Shown: piece after piece, positions 15,767 through 25,376 of the stretch
Numbering within the stretch: the stretch's first letter is position 1
Layout: every line of letters starts with the position of its first letter
Source of the DNA: Thiothrix sp.
GTDB taxonomy: Bacteria; Pseudomonadota; Gammaproteobacteria; Thiotrichales; Thiotrichaceae
DNA: 64,000 nucleotides
NCBI RefSeq assembly: GCF_028714775.1
Contig: NZ_JAQTLS010000001.1
Coordinates: 62,001 to 126,000, forward strand
Direction of reading: 5' to 3'
Notes under the pieces: generated by a model
The model's database searches: none
Seen by the model: the letters and a program-made list of their open reading frames with translations, nothing else
Told to the model about the DNA's origin: nothing
Program-made: the position numbers and the translations under genes

Positions 15767-17530
15767 TTAAACAGGAATGTATTGCTGCAATGGCGTTATA
15801 TCAATGGCATCACCCAACTGCGCTTTGGCATAGCGGATGGCATCTTTACGCTCGCGGAAGAAACGCTCTTCACCGATATGCTTAGCCAGCCCGGAACGTT
15901 GGAACGCTTCATACACACGCAGTTTCGCACGGGCAATGTAAAACTCAATACCTGCCGCCCTGAGACGGTCAGCCAGTTTTTCCAACATTTCTTCCCCGGT
16001 AGAATCTACTTGGTCAATGGATTCCATATCCAGCACCAACACTTTCAGGCTTGGCTTTTTCGCTACATTGTTCAGCAGCTTGCCTTCCAGATAGCCAGTA
16101 TTAGCGAAATACAAGTCCCCGTCAAAACGGTACACGGAAATGGTATCACTGGTTTTCAGGTGATGGGCATCTGCATCGCGCATGGTTCCATCATCACCGC
16201 GTGCGACCTCGACCAAATTGGGGCTCATGGTGCGATACAGGAACAAGCCCAAGGACAACACAACACCCAACAGGATACCTTTATCCAAATGCGGCGCAAA
16301 GATCATGGTGGCAAAGAATGTTACCACTGCCACCACACCATCGTGCGGTTCCACTTTCCAAGCGTGCTTGATTGGTGCAATCTTAATCAGGTTCACGACC
16401 GCCATGATGATGACCGCAGCCAAGGTTGCTTGCGGCAAGTGGTACAGTAACGGAGTCAAGAACAACAAGGTCAACGCCACCAGCAAACCAGTAACTACCG
16501 AAGAGAACCCCGTCATCGCACCAGCGGAGAAGTTTACCGCCGAGCGTGAGAAGGAACCGGATACCGCGTAACCACTGAACACCCCAGAAGTGATGTTCGC
16601 CAAACCCTGCCCCACCAATTCTTGGTTAGCGGACAAGCGTTGGCGTGTTTGGGAGGCCATCGCTTTCGCAATGGAAATGGCTTCCACGAACCCGATCAAA
16701 CCAATCACCGCAGCGGTCATCGCCAGTGAACTCAAGGTCTGGAAATCTAGGCTAACCAGCGGGATCGAAAATGACGGCAATCCTTCTGGAATCGTACCAA
16801 TCACGCTACCACCCAAACCTTTGAAATCAATCACCCAAGAAATCAGAGTCGTAATCACCACCGTAATCAACACGCCCGGCAAGCGCGGAGCATACTTTTT
16901 CAACACCATCAAGGTTGCCAAGGCAAACACACCAATAATCAAGGTCAACATTTTAGTATCAGGTAAGGCGGTCAAGGTTGCCCACAAAAACTCATAATGG
17001 TGATCAAACTGGTCAGCCTTGATGCCTAACCCAAAAATTTTGGGCAACTGGGACGTACCAATAATCAATGCGCCCGCGTTGGTGAAGCCCAATACAACCG
17101 GATGCGACAGGAAGTCGACCAAGATACCCAAGCGGAACAAGCCCAACGACAATTGGAACACCCCAATCATCAACGCCAACATTGCGGAATAGGCAATCAC
17201 GGTATCTGGCCCCAGTGCTGCATACGGCTGCATTGCCGCTGCTGACATCAGGGAGACCACCGCCACCGGCCCTGTACCCAATTGACGGGAGGAACCAAAA
17301 AGTGCTGCCACCATGACTGGCAGAAAGGATGCATACAAGCCGATGTAAGCAGGCAAACCCGCCAATTGTGCGTATGCCATCGACTGAGGGATCAAAACCA
17401 GCGCCACGGTTAAACCGGCCATCGCGTCTGCTTTTAATACCTCAGGATTCTTCAACTCGCCGACCCACTCCATGTACGGTGTGAAACGGTCTTTCCAGTC
17501 GCCCAACAGCGACGCTAGCCAGCTACCCAT
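15767..17530 (-). CDS. SulP family anion transporter with STAS domain
   Basis: A 587-residue SLC26/SulP protein. It has about 12-14 membrane segments after the family signature AGLTVALVLIPQSMAYAQLAGLP and the core motif SGSFSRSAVNFSAGA. The C-terminal STAS domain (about residues 450-555) has LDMESIDQVDSTGEEML. SulP members carry sulfate, bicarbonate or other anions; the sequence alone does not decide the substrate. Being between moaD and glmS, each separated by terminators, it appears to be its own transcription unit. Confidence 0.9.
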   Translation of the reverse strand: MGSWLASLLGDWKDRFTPYMEWVGELKNPEVLKADAMAGLTVALVLIPQSMAYAQLAGLPAYIGLYASFLPVMVAALFGSSRQLGTGPVAVVSLMSAAAMQPYAALGPDTVIAYSAMLALMIGVFQLSLGLFRLGILVDFLSHPVVLGFTNAGALIIGTSQLPKIFGLGIKADQFDHHYEFLWATLTALPDTKMLTLIIGVFALATLMVLKKYAPRLPGVLITVVITTLISWVIDFKGLGGSVIGTIPEGLPSFSIPLVSLDFQTLSSLAMTAAVIGLIGFVEAISIAKAMASQTRQRLSANQELVGQGLANITSGVFSGYAVSGSFSRSAVNFSAGAMTGFSSVVTGLLVALTLLFLTPLLYHLPQATLAAVIIMAVVNLIKIAPIKHAWKVEPHDGVVAVVTFFATMIFAPHLDKGILLGVVLSLGLFLYRTMSPNLVEVARGDDGTMRDADAHHLKTSDTISVYRFDGDLYFANTGYLEGKLLNNVAKKPSLKVLVLDMESIDQVDSTGEEMLEKLADRLRAAGIEFYIARAKLRVYEAFQRSGLAKHIGEERFFRERKDAIRYAKAQLGDAIDITPLQQYIPV

Positions 17531-17571
17531 TGCGGTGCTTACCTCTTAACTTAGATTTAGTATGTCATACC

Positions 17572-17602
17572 CTAAAAAGAAACCAGCGGCGTGCCGCTGG
17601 TT
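17572..17602 (-). terminator. Intrinsic terminator of the glmU-glmS operon
   Basis: On the minus strand the stem AACCAGCGGC/GCCGCTGGTT with a two-base turn is followed by TCTTTTTAGGG. It lies about 90 bp after the glmS stop and upstream of sulP. Confidence 0.85.
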
Positions 17603-17693
17603 CATTAGAATATAAGATTGTACTAAAATTGCTATCAGAGTGACAGCGAAGGGATTCAATGCTAAAGCGCACCCACCATAGGATTCTTCAATA

Positions 17694-19532
17694 CTATTCG
17701 ACGGTCACAGACTTCGCCAAATTACGTGGCTTATCCACATCAGTCCCTTTTTGTACAGCTACATGATAGGACAACAATTGCAAAGGGACTGTATAAACAA
17801 TAGGCGCAAGCAATTCAGGCACATGCGGCATTTCCAATACGTGTAAATTATCCGCAGATTGGATGTGCGCATCCTTATCCGCAAACACATACAACACGCC
17901 ACCACGGGAACGCACTTCTTCCAAATTGGATTTCAGCTTCTCCAGCAAGGCGGTATTGGGGGCAACCGTAACAATCGGCATTTCGCTGTCAACCAATGCC
18001 AAGGGGCCATGCTTGAGTTCACCCGCCGGGTAAGCTTCGGCGTGGATGTAGGAAATTTCCTTGAGCTTGAGCGCCCCTTCCATCGCAATCGGATACAACT
18101 CGCCGCGCCCAAGGAATAGCGCATGGTGTTTCTCGATGAAATGTTCCGCCAACACTTCGATTTGCGGGTCTATCTCCAACGCCTGTTCAACCAAGGCAGG
18201 CAGTTTGCGTAGGTCTTCGACAATTTGCGTAACTTTGGCCTGATCCGCACCTTTGGCTTGCATCAGCAACACCATCAGCAACTGCAAGGCCACTAACTGG
18301 GTGGTAAAGGCTTTGGTGGAAGCCACACCAATTTCCGGCCCCGCCAAAGTCATCAATGACATATCGGATTCGCGGGTCAGCGAGCTTTCCGCCACATTGC
18401 AAATGGTCAACGTAGCTAGGCAAGCATTGCTGGCTTTGAGCTTTTCCAGCGCCGCCAAGGTGTCAGCGGTTTCGCCGGACTGGGAAATCGTCACCAACAG
18501 CATGTTTTTACGTGGCGGCTGACGGCGGTAGCGGTATTCGCTGGCGACTTCCACATGGCAAGGGATGTCGGTGTTCGCCTCAATCCAATAACGCCCCACC
18601 ATCCCCGCGTGGTAACTGGTTCCGCAGGCAATGATCTGGATTTCTTCCACCTTTGCCAAACGCTCCATCGCATCAGGGATACCGTGCAGGCAAGGCAATA
18701 CGTGGTCAGCCGCCAAGCGCCCTTCCAGCGTGGCTGCAACCGATTGCGGCTGCTCGAAAATTTCCTTGAGCATGAAATGGCGGTAGCCACCCAATTCGGC
18801 AGAACACATTGCCGCACTCGATTCTTTCATCGGACGGGTAACGCGCTCGCCGGTGCTGTCGTAAATGTCGATCTTGTGGCGGGTAATTTTCGCCACATCG
18901 CCGTTTTCCAGATAGATGAAACGGCTGGTCACAGGCAACAGCGCTTGAATGTCGGAACCGATGAAATTTTCCCCGATACCCAACCCAATTACCAGCGGGC
19001 TACCTTGCCGCGCCACGATCAAGGTGTCGGGTTCGTTGGGGGAAATCACTGCCAGTGCATACGCGCCCTGCAATTCACAACGCGCTGCCATCACTGCATC
19101 CAACATGCTGATGCCTTGACGACGGAACACTTCGATCAGGTGCGCGACCACTTCGGTGTCGGTGTCGGAAGTAAAGCTGTAGCCATCGTCCTGCAAACGT
19201 TTGCGCAGTTCCGCGTGGTTTTCAATGATGCCGTTGTGGACAAGACCAACCCATTCACCACTGAAATGCGGATGGGCATTGCGCTCGGCAGGCACACCGT
19301 GGGTTGCCCAACGGGTGTGGGCAATGCCTAACTTACCGTCAATCGGTTCCTCTGCCAGTTTATTGGTGAGTTCAATGACTTTGCCTAATGCACGGCTGCG
19401 CACCAGATCGCCCGTATCACGCACAACCGCGACCCCAGCGGAGTCATAACCCCGGTATTCCAAACGGCGTAAACCTTCCAACAGGATTTCGACCACCGGG
19501 CGTTGCGCAATGGCTCCAACGATACCGCACAT
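17694..19532 (-). CDS. glmS: Glutamine-fructose-6-phosphate aminotransferase (isomerizing)
   Basis: A 612-residue enzyme making glucosamine-6-phosphate. The N-terminal glutaminase domain starts [10 protein letters not shown] with the nucleophile Cys right after the initiator Met, and has [11 protein letters not shown]. Two SIS sugar-isomerase domains follow ([46 protein letters not shown]), with the C-terminal [13 protein letters not shown]. The start overlaps the glmU stop by one base (TAATG). Confidence 0.96.
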   Translation of the reverse strand: MCGIVGAIAQRPVVEILLEGLRRLEYRGYDSAGVAVVRDTGDLVRSRALGKVIELTNKLAEEPIDGKLGIAHTRWATHGVPAERNAHPHFSGEWVGLVHNGIIENHAELRKRLQDDGYSFTSDTDTEVVAHLIEVFRRQGISMLDAVMAARCELQGAYALAVISPNEPDTLIVARQGSPLVIGLGIGENFIGSDIQALLPVTSRFIYLENGDVAKITRHKIDIYDSTGERVTRPMKESSAAMCSAELGGYRHFMLKEIFEQPQSVAATLEGRLAADHVLPCLHGIPDAMERLAKVEEIQIIACGTSYHAGMVGRYWIEANTDIPCHVEVASEYRYRRQPPRKNMLLVTISQSGETADTLAALEKLKASNACLATLTICNVAESSLTRESDMSLMTLAGPEIGVASTKAFTTQLVALQLLMVLLMQAKGADQAKVTQIVEDLRKLPALVEQALEIDPQIEVLAEHFIEKHHALFLGRGELYPIAMEGALKLKEISYIHAEAYPAGELKHGPLALVDSEMPIVTVAPNTALLEKLKSNLEEVRSRGGVLYVFADKDAHIQSADNLHVLEMPHVPELLAPIVYTVPLQLLSYHVAVQKGTDVDKPRNLAKSVTVE

Positions 19533-20899
19533 TATTTTTTCTCCTTAACTGGACGCTGCCAGCCTTTCAAGGTCATTTGTTTAGCGCGGGACAAGGTTAA
19601 CTCCCCGGCAGGCGCAGATTTGGTGATGGTTGAACCCGCTCCAATGGTAGCACCGTCCCCCACTTCCACCGGGGCAACCAATTGGGTACAAGAACCGACG
19701 AACACCTTATCACCAATCACGGTTTTGTGTTTGTTCGCACCATCGTAATTGCAGGTAATGGTTCCCGCACCGATGTTTACATCAGCGCCCATTTCGGTGT
19801 CGCCAATGTAGCTGAGGTGGTTGACCTTGCTGCCTTTGCCGATGTGGGCTTTTTTGGTTTCGACGAAATTGCCGATCTTGGCTTTTTCTTCCAACACCGT
19901 ACCAGGGCGCAAACGGGCGAAGGGGCCGATGTCGCAGTTGGCAGCAATCACTGCATTTTCGATCACGCAGTTGGCTTTGATGTGGGTATTGTCGCCGATG
20001 TCGGCATTTTCGATCACGCAGTTGGCTTCGATCACCACGTTGTTACCGATTTTTACTTTGCCCAGCAGCAGCACATTAATGTCGATGAAGGAATCTTGCC
20101 CCGCCTCAACCGTACCGCGAATATCCAAGCGTGCCGGGTCAGCCACAGTAACACCCGCGAGCATCAGTTCCTCGACTTGGCGTAACTGGCAAGCACGTTC
20201 CAAACGGGCAAGCTGCACACGGTTATTCGCACCTTCCACTTCCAGCGGATCGGTGCACAACACGGTGTTGACCTTGCCACCTTCCGTGACCGCCAAGCTG
20301 ACGCAATCGGTCAGGTAATATTCGCCCTGCGCATTCTGCGGGGTCAGTTGCTGCAACCAGCGCTGCAAATCTGCGCCACGGGCAGCGATGAAACCTGTAT
20401 TAACTTCAGTAATCAGGCGTTGCGCGTCACTGGCATCTTTTTCTTCCACAATCGCTTGCACATGCCCTTCCGTATTACGCACGATGCGCCCGTAACCTTT
20501 TGGCACTGCCAGCGTGGTGGTCAGGATGCACAAAGCCGCATCTTGCAAACCCGAAGCCAACGCCTGCAAAGTTTCGCTACGGATCAGCGGTACATCACCG
20601 TAAGCCACCAACACCACATCATCCGCCGCCACCAAATGGATCGCTTGGGCAACCGCATGACCCGTACCTTTTTGCTCAGCTTGCAGCGCCCAATGCAGGT
20701 TTTCGCCGGAAATCCGTTCGCGCACGGTTTCGCCGCCGTGCCCGTACACCACTGCCATGTGGCTGGCATCCAAACGGGCGCAAGCATCAACCACGTGCTG
20801 CAACATCGGTTTGCCCGCAATCGGGTGCAACACTTTCGGCAGGGCGGAACGCATCCGGGTTCCTTGACCCGCCGCCAAAATGATGGGGAAGATATTCAT
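19532..20899 (-). CDS. glmU: Bifunctional UDP-GlcNAc pyrophosphorylase / GlcN-1-P acetyltransferase
   Basis: A 455-residue enzyme producing UDP-GlcNAc for peptidoglycan and LPS. The N-terminal uridyltransferase domain has [22 protein letters not shown]. The C-terminal left-handed beta-helix has hexapeptide repeats (about residues 250-430) and the acetyltransferase motif [13 protein letters not shown]. Only 24 bp separate it from mtnC upstream, so glmU-glmS may be read from the methionine salvage promoter as well. Confidence 0.96.
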   Translation of the reverse strand: MNIFPIILAAGQGTRMRSALPKVLHPIAGKPMLQHVVDACARLDASHMAVVYGHGGETVRERISGENLHWALQAEQKGTGHAVAQAIHLVAADDVVLVAYGDVPLIRSETLQALASGLQDAALCILTTTLAVPKGYGRIVRNTEGHVQAIVEEKDASDAQRLITEVNTGFIAARGADLQRWLQQLTPQNAQGEYYLTDCVSLAVTEGGKVNTVLCTDPLEVEGANNRVQLARLERACQLRQVEELMLAGVTVADPARLDIRGTVEAGQDSFIDINVLLLGKVKIGNNVVIEANCVIENADIGDNTHIKANCVIENAVIAANCDIGPFARLRPGTVLEEKAKIGNFVETKKAHIGKGSKVNHLSYIGDTEMGADVNIGAGTITCNYDGANKHKTVIGDKVFVGSCTQLVAPVEVGDGATIGAGSTITKSAPAGELTLSRAKQMTLKGWQRPVKEKK

Positions 20900-20923
20900 A
20901 CAGATTGTTTTACCACTTAAGTT

Positions 20924-21613
20924 TTACAGGCCGTCTAGGGCTATTTTGTCAAAATCCGTGACCCAAGGATGTAGCAGCCCGTCGGTTGATTGGTTTTCAC
21001 GCACGAGGCAATAGGTTTTTAAGCCTGCTTGTTGCGCCGCATCCAACTCTTCGCGGATGTCAGACAGGAACAAGATGTCTGCCGCAGGCAAACCGATTGC
21101 CACGACAATGCGCTGATACGCCCCTGCCTCACGCTTATGCCCGATTTGGGTATCAAAATAACCACTGAACAAGGGCATCAAATCGCCCGCGTCGGAATAG
21201 CCGAATAGCAATTTCTGCGCATGGGTAGACCCAGACGAGTACACATACAGCTTTAAACCCACATCGTGCCAATGGCGCAAGTTACGCACCGCATCGTCGT
21301 ATACATGCCCGGTGAAATCACCCTTGCGGTAGCCCTCTTCCCACATCAGCCCTTGGATAGCCTTGAGCGGGGTAACTTTTTTATCCTCGGCAATCCACTG
21401 GCGCAGTTGCGCAATGCTGTCATTCAAGGAAAGTACCGGATTGCCCACTTCAAACCGCACATCGTCGATCAGCTTGGCGACCGCCGGGTCAGTACGGTGC
21501 GCCACCACAAAATCCTGCATGTGCTGATCCGCATACGGGAACAACACATCCTTAACGAACGACAAGCTGGTGGTTGTGCCTTCGATGTCGGTCAATATCG
21601 CTTGGATAGCCAT
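20924..21613 (-). CDS. mtnC: Enolase-phosphatase E1, methionine salvage
   Basis: A 229-residue HAD enzyme that enolises and dephosphorylates 2,3-diketo-5-methylthiopentyl-1-phosphate to give acireductone. Motif I is LTDIEGTTTSLSFVKDVLFPYA; motif II YSSGST and motif IV FLSDIREELDAA are present. The ATG at 21613 overlaps the mtnD stop by one base. The frame runs on upstream only as a shadow of mtnD. Confidence 0.94.
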   Translation of the reverse strand: MAIQAILTDIEGTTTSLSFVKDVLFPYADQHMQDFVVAHRTDPAVAKLIDDVRFEVGNPVLSLNDSIAQLRQWIAEDKKVTPLKAIQGLMWEEGYRKGDFTGHVYDDAVRNLRHWHDVGLKLYVYSSGSTHAQKLLFGYSDAGDLMPLFSGYFDTQIGHKREAGAYQRIVVAIGLPAADILFLSDIREELDAAQQAGLKTYCLVRENQSTDGLLHPWVTDFDKIALDGL

Positions 21614-22155
21614 CAGTTTTCCAATAAGGGGAAACGGGTAGAAATATCGCTGCCGGTCAAGTTCCCCACCCAGCCATCCGGGTTGGTGAACAGGCGGATG
21701 CACTTGAAGCGCGGATTCGCCCCCATGTCGAACCAGTGGCTTGCTCCCGCTGGAACGCTGATCAGGTCGCCTTTTTCGCACAGCACGGTATACACTTTGT
21801 CGCCCAAATGCAGGTAGAACAAGCCTTGCCCATCGACAAAAAAGCGCACCTCGAATTCCGCATGGGTATGCTCATTGAGGAATTTCTGGCGCAATGCCGT
21901 CTTGTCCGGGTGATCAGGGTTCAAGCTGATCACATCCACGCTTTGGAAACCGTTTTCCGCCATCAACCGCTCAATATCAGCGCGGTATGCAGCAATCACC
22001 GCATCCTGCCCCGCATCTTCCGCCAGCGGTGCATTCGCCTGCCAACGCTCGAAACGGATACCAAACGCTTGCAGCAAGCCGCTGATGGTGGCGTAATCGC
22101 TGTGCGCTTCCAGCACTTGCGGGTTGTTATCCGCGTAAATCTTCAATTCACTCAT
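21613..22155 (-). CDS. mtnD: Acireductone dioxygenase
   Basis: A 180-residue cupin that converts acireductone and O2 to the keto acid of methionine and formate (Fe form). The metal ligands are HTHAEFEVRFF (two His and Glu) and the later His in AGASHWFDMG. It sits between mtnB (5-bp gap) and mtnC (1-bp overlap), giving three consecutive steps of the methionine salvage pathway. Confidence 0.94.
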   Translation of the reverse strand: MSELKIYADNNPQVLEAHSDYATISGLLQAFGIRFERWQANAPLAEDAGQDAVIAAYRADIERLMAENGFQSVDVISLNPDHPDKTALRQKFLNEHTHAEFEVRFFVDGQGLFYLHLGDKVYTVLCEKGDLISVPAGASHWFDMGANPRFKCIRLFTNPDGWVGNLTGSDISTRFPLLEN

Positions 22156-22160
22156 TGCTA

Positions 22161-22772
22161 TTACCTATCCAGCAATAATTGCCGGTAAACACATTCAAAC
22201 AGGAATTCTAGCGCTTCGATATGGCGAAGGGTATCCGCCACCGTCGCCCCCCACGTATATACACCATGCCCCCGGATCAAATACGCCACAGTTTCAGGGT
22301 GCATATCCAAATACGCCGCCACTTCCGCCGCCAATGCCGGAATGTCTTGGCTATTGGCAAATACCGGAACCACCACCTGCCCTTCGTGGGTCTGTATGCC
22401 CGGAAAGGCTTTCTGCAATTCATAGCCTTCCAGCGTCACCGCATCCAGCCGCATCGACAGCACCGTGGCATTGACCGAATGGGTGTGCAGCACACACCCG
22501 ATTTCCGCATCACGCTGGTACATCAAAGCGTGCAAGCCCGTTTCCGCCGACGGGCGCTTACCTTCTTCCAGCGACATCCCCTGCAAATCAGCCCGCAGGA
22601 AACCGTTTTCATCCAACCTGCCCTTGTGCTGCCCGGAACGGGTTACAAGAATTTCTTGCGCCCCCAAACGTGCCGAAAAGTTGCTGCTGGTGGCGGGAAC
22701 CCACCCTCGATGGTGGAAAAATTGCCCCGCAGCGATCAAATCCGCACGCAGGTAGGGTAACAAATCAGGCAT
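22161..22772 (-). CDS. mtnB: Methylthioribulose-1-phosphate dehydratase
   Basis: A 203-residue class II aldolase-fold enzyme. Zinc ligands appear as VLHTHSVNATVLS and later RGHGVYTWG; the catalytic region GWVPATSSNFSAR is typical of MtnB. It is the first gene of the mtnB-mtnD-mtnC set. mtnA and mtnN/mtnP are not in the window. Confidence 0.93.
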   Translation of the reverse strand: MPDLLPYLRADLIAAGQFFHHRGWVPATSSNFSARLGAQEILVTRSGQHKGRLDENGFLRADLQGMSLEEGKRPSAETGLHALMYQRDAEIGCVLHTHSVNATVLSMRLDAVTLEGYELQKAFPGIQTHEGQVVVPVFANSQDIPALAAEVAAYLDMHPETVAYLIRGHGVYTWGATVADTLRHIEALEFLFECVYRQLLLDR

Positions 22773-22866
22773 GGCATCACTTCATGGTTCAAAGCATAGC
22801 ATTTTCGCAATATTCCGCCCGTTTGTCAGATGGTTTGCGAAACTGCAAAAATCTTGTAAAAAAGAC

Positions 22867-22895
22867 TTTACATTAGAGAATTCTAATATTAGAAT
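22867..22895 (+). promoter_or_regulatory. Sigma-70 promoter with overlapping palindromic operator
   Basis: TTTACA (22867-22872), 17 bp, TAGAAT (22890-22895) makes a good sigma-70 promoter for the gene at 22946. The perfect palindrome ATTCTAATATTAGAAT (22880-22895) covers part of the spacer and the whole -10 box. It fits the ATTC-N8-GAAT pattern that I recall for SqrR-type operators and shares a half-site with the repeat upstream of the ArsR-family gene at 10.4 kb. Confidence 0.7.
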
Positions 22896-22945
22896 CTTCT
22901 CATATTGAAACGCACACAAACTTTATCCGCTAGGAAACATATATT

Positions 22946-23452
22946 ATGAAACTGCAAACTATCGCTTTCGCTGCTCTGGTCGCTTTCGCTTCTGCTGCTT
23001 CTGCAAGTGACTTCTTCCCCAGCATGGACAACGGTTCTGCTGTTGGTAATGGCGCAAGCAACGGTGCTGGCAATGCTGCTGCTAACGGCAATGGCTACGG
23101 CACTGGCGACACAGCCGCTAACGGCTTCGGCTCTGGTAAGGGCAACGCTGACGGCGAAGTTGAATTCAGCATCAACTTCAAAGGCAAAGGCAAAACTGAT
23201 ATGGCTAGCGACATGGCTGCTAACGGCAAAGGCAATGGCGACTGGTACGGTGCTGGCAACGGTCAAGGCTACGGCAATGGCAACAGCAACGTTTATGGCA
23301 ATGGCCAATCTGCACAAGAAGGCAACAACGGCGGCTACTTAATGCCAATGATGACGCCAGCAGCACCACAGCAAGCAGCACCTGCTGCTCCAGTAGTAGC
23401 TCCTACTGCTGCAACAGCAACAGTAACTGCTCCAGCCGCTACTGCGAAGTAA
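22946..23452 (+). CDS. Gly/Asn-rich secreted protein, candidate sulfur globule protein
   Basis: A 168-residue protein with a Sec signal peptide (cleavage near ASAS-D). The mature part is made of Gly-Asn-Ala repeats (GNGYGTGD, AANGKGNGDWYGAGNGQGYGN) around a short non-repetitive core EVEFSINFKGKGK, then an Ala/Pro/Thr-rich tail. This layout resembles the small envelope proteins of sulfur globules (SgpC/CV3 type) in sulfur-oxidising gammaproteobacteria. A different secreted structural protein is possible. It has its own regulated promoter and a strong terminator, so it is probably abundant and induced. Confidence 0.6.
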   Translation: MKLQTIAFAALVAFASAASASDFFPSMDNGSAVGNGASNGAGNAAANGNGYGTGDTAANGFGSGKGNADGEVEFSINFKGKGKTDMASDMAANGKGNGDWYGAGNGQGYGNGNSNVYGNGQSAQEGNNGGYLMPMMTPAAPQQAAPAAPVVAPTAATATVTAPAATAK

Positions 23453-23481
23453 TTTCCAAGGTAGGCAACACGCTTCCTAGC

Positions 23482-23518
23482 GAGGGCGGCATCTTTCGGG
23501 GTGTCGCTCTTGTTTTTT
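23482..23518 (+). terminator. Intrinsic terminator after the Gly/Asn-rich gene
   Basis: A 12-bp stem GAGGGCGGCATC/GGTGTCGCTCTT (several G-U pairs) with the loop TTTCGG, followed by GTTTTTT. It lies 30 bp after the stop codon. Confidence 0.78.
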
Positions 23519-23539
23519 GTGCGCTCAAAGCTCGGGCAT

Positions 23540-24265
23540 TCATATCCCTGTCGCAACAGCCCCCAACATTTCATGCACGTCATGGCTCATGATCGCTAGA
23601 AATGCTGCCAGCCCAATGTAATAAAAACCATACGTCACTCGTTGTTCAGGCTTAACACTGTAATACGCCTGATTTTCCGGCGCATTGGGATCAAACCGCC
23701 ATGCTTTCATCACCTGCGGGGCAGCTAACACCGCCATGAGGATCAGCATCGGGCTAGGACGATAAAAAAACAAAGCAACCAGAATGGGAACACCTACCAA
23801 CCACAAGCGTGGACTGAGGACAGCCGTGATACGCCCACCATCAAAAGGCGACAGCGGAATCAGGTTGAAGAGATTGAGAAAGAAACCAGCATAAGACAAG
23901 GCTAGCAATAATTGGCTATCCCAATGACGGGCGGCAAAATAACACCCTAGCGCCGCGACCGAGCCTGCCAACGGCCCCGCAAACCCAATGTAGGCTTCGG
24001 TTTCGGCATCATGGGGCAACTCTTTCAACTCAATCCATGCCCCCACGAACGGGATGAAAGTTGGCGCTCCCACATCCAACCCGCGTTGACGGGCGGCGAT
24101 GTAATGCCCCATTTCATGTACCAAAATCAAACCCACAAAACCAACTGCGTAAGGCCAGCCAAAGAACAAGGCATAGGCAAACACGGAGAGGATCATTGTC
24201 CCCCCTGTCGTTAACAGCTTGCCAAGTTTGCCTGCCGAGAACAGCAGAAAGAGTAACTTTGCCAT
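23540..24265 (-). CDS. Membrane metalloprotease, M50 (site-2 protease) family
   Basis: A 241-residue polytopic protein with the zinc motif HEMGH (about residues 50-54) in a membrane segment and the second motif NLIPLSPFDGGR (about 134-145), a variant of NPDG. Between them is GFAGPLAGS. M50 proteases cut within membranes. No PDZ domain is seen. The DUF2167 gene lies 20 bp upstream on the same strand, so the two probably work together. Confidence 0.85.
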   Translation of the reverse strand: MAKLLFLLFSAGKLGKLLTTGGTMILSVFAYALFFGWPYAVGFVGLILVHEMGHYIAARQRGLDVGAPTFIPFVGAWIELKELPHDAETEAYIGFAGPLAGSVAALGCYFAARHWDSQLLLALSYAGFFLNLFNLIPLSPFDGGRITAVLSPRLWLVGVPILVALFFYRPSPMLILMAVLAAPQVMKAWRFDPNAPENQAYYSVKPEQRVTYGFYYIGLAAFLAIMSHDVHEMLGAVATGI

Positions 24266-24285
24266 ACCCGAAAGGCTCCCTTAAA

Positions 24286-25227
24286 TTAGGTATTATCGGT
24301 TTTTCTCGTGAACAGTTTGCGGATAAATGTACCGCCACCCAGCAACAAGATCATCCCCAGTTTCCAGAACTTAACAGCAAAAGCTGCAATGACTGCCAAC
24401 AAACCCAGCTTTTTCGCTGCCACACCTGCAACTAAGGCCGCCAGCCCGTATTCAGCCACTTTGTCGGTATCTGCATTGAAATCGCTGTAACGTTTTCCCT
24501 CATTGAAGGTCAGGCTGGTGAGCAAGGTTTGCGCCGTTGGTTTCAAACCTTCGACAGTTGCCACGTCCGTCACGAGATTCATGCTGATATAACCTTCGCG
24601 CCCCAAAGCGTAGGTATTGTAATTGATGCCATTGACCTCATCGGCGGCTTGTCCTTTATCGCGGGTTTCAGCAGACCACACCAATTGACGGCTAGCCGCA
24701 TCGTATTTGGGTTTTTCGATCCAACCGACCACTTCAAATTCAGTAAAGCCCCGCGCTTTACGCTCGGCATTGCCTGCCTCCGTGCCTTCTTTCAAACTGG
24801 TGAGCAACTCATCCGCGTTCCAGCTTTTAGCATCGTCATCTTTGATATAGCCAGCATCTTCATAGGTGATGTCAATAAACCAATTAGCGTCGCCCTCTTG
24901 CGGGACAATCATGCCCAAAGTGTCATTCGCACTATTGCCCATTGCCACCATCAAGCGTTTTGCCTCAGCGGCAGGGATGAAACTGTAATGTTCCGGCAAC
25001 TTCAAGGTCGCCTGCCCTGCCAAAGGTATATTGCTTGGGCCGCGTTGCATGGACTTGTTGGCAGCGGCAGAAGCTGCTTCAAATTCCGTTTGTTGGGCAA
25101 CTTCTTGGGCTGATGGCGTTGATGCTGAAGGGGGTGATGCGGGTTCTGCGGCTTGCAGTAAAGGTGTACAAGCCAATGCACCCAGCAAAAACGTGCGGCT
25201 AAAAAGGACTGTTAGTTTATTTTTCAT
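24286..25227 (-). CDS. DUF2167 membrane-anchored secreted protein
   Basis: A 313-residue protein with a signal peptide, an Ala/Ser/Pro-rich stretch and a DUF2167 domain (LPEHYSFIPAAEAKRLM, GMIVPQEGDANWFIDITYEDAGYIKDDDA, GWIEKPKYD). A C-terminal hydrophobic helix follows (about residues 270-295) with basic residues after it. The bulk would face the periplasm. The function of DUF2167 is unknown. Its tight spacing to an M50 protease gene suggests a protease-substrate or protease-regulator pair. Confidence 0.82.
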   Translation of the reverse strand: MKNKLTVLFSRTFLLGALACTPLLQAAEPASPPSASTPSAQEVAQQTEFEAASAAANKSMQRGPSNIPLAGQATLKLPEHYSFIPAAEAKRLMVAMGNSANDTLGMIVPQEGDANWFIDITYEDAGYIKDDDAKSWNADELLTSLKEGTEAGNAERKARGFTEFEVVGWIEKPKYDAASRQLVWSAETRDKGQAADEVNGINYNTYALGREGYISMNLVTDVATVEGLKPTAQTLLTSLTFNEGKRYSDFNADTDKVAEYGLAALVAGVAAKKLGLLAVIAAFAVKFWKLGMILLLGGGTFIRKLFTRKTDNT

Positions 25228-25376
25228 GTGCTACGGCCTAATAATTTTGTGCACTTGATTTTATGGAAAAATACCTCGCATCACAACACATCAGATTATT
25301 TCTACAACGGGCTTGGAAAGCGGATGGCACTGGCGGAACTCCTGCTAGAATCGGGTGTTCAGCGATTTCATTTTGT

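Noticed and set aside
15782-16450. Long plus-strand open frame of 222 codons
   Set aside because: Antisense shadow of sulP; no ribosome site and no protein-like motifs.
18555-19331. Plus-strand open frame of 258 codons
   Set aside because: Antisense shadow of glmS; His-rich noise typical of reversed codons.
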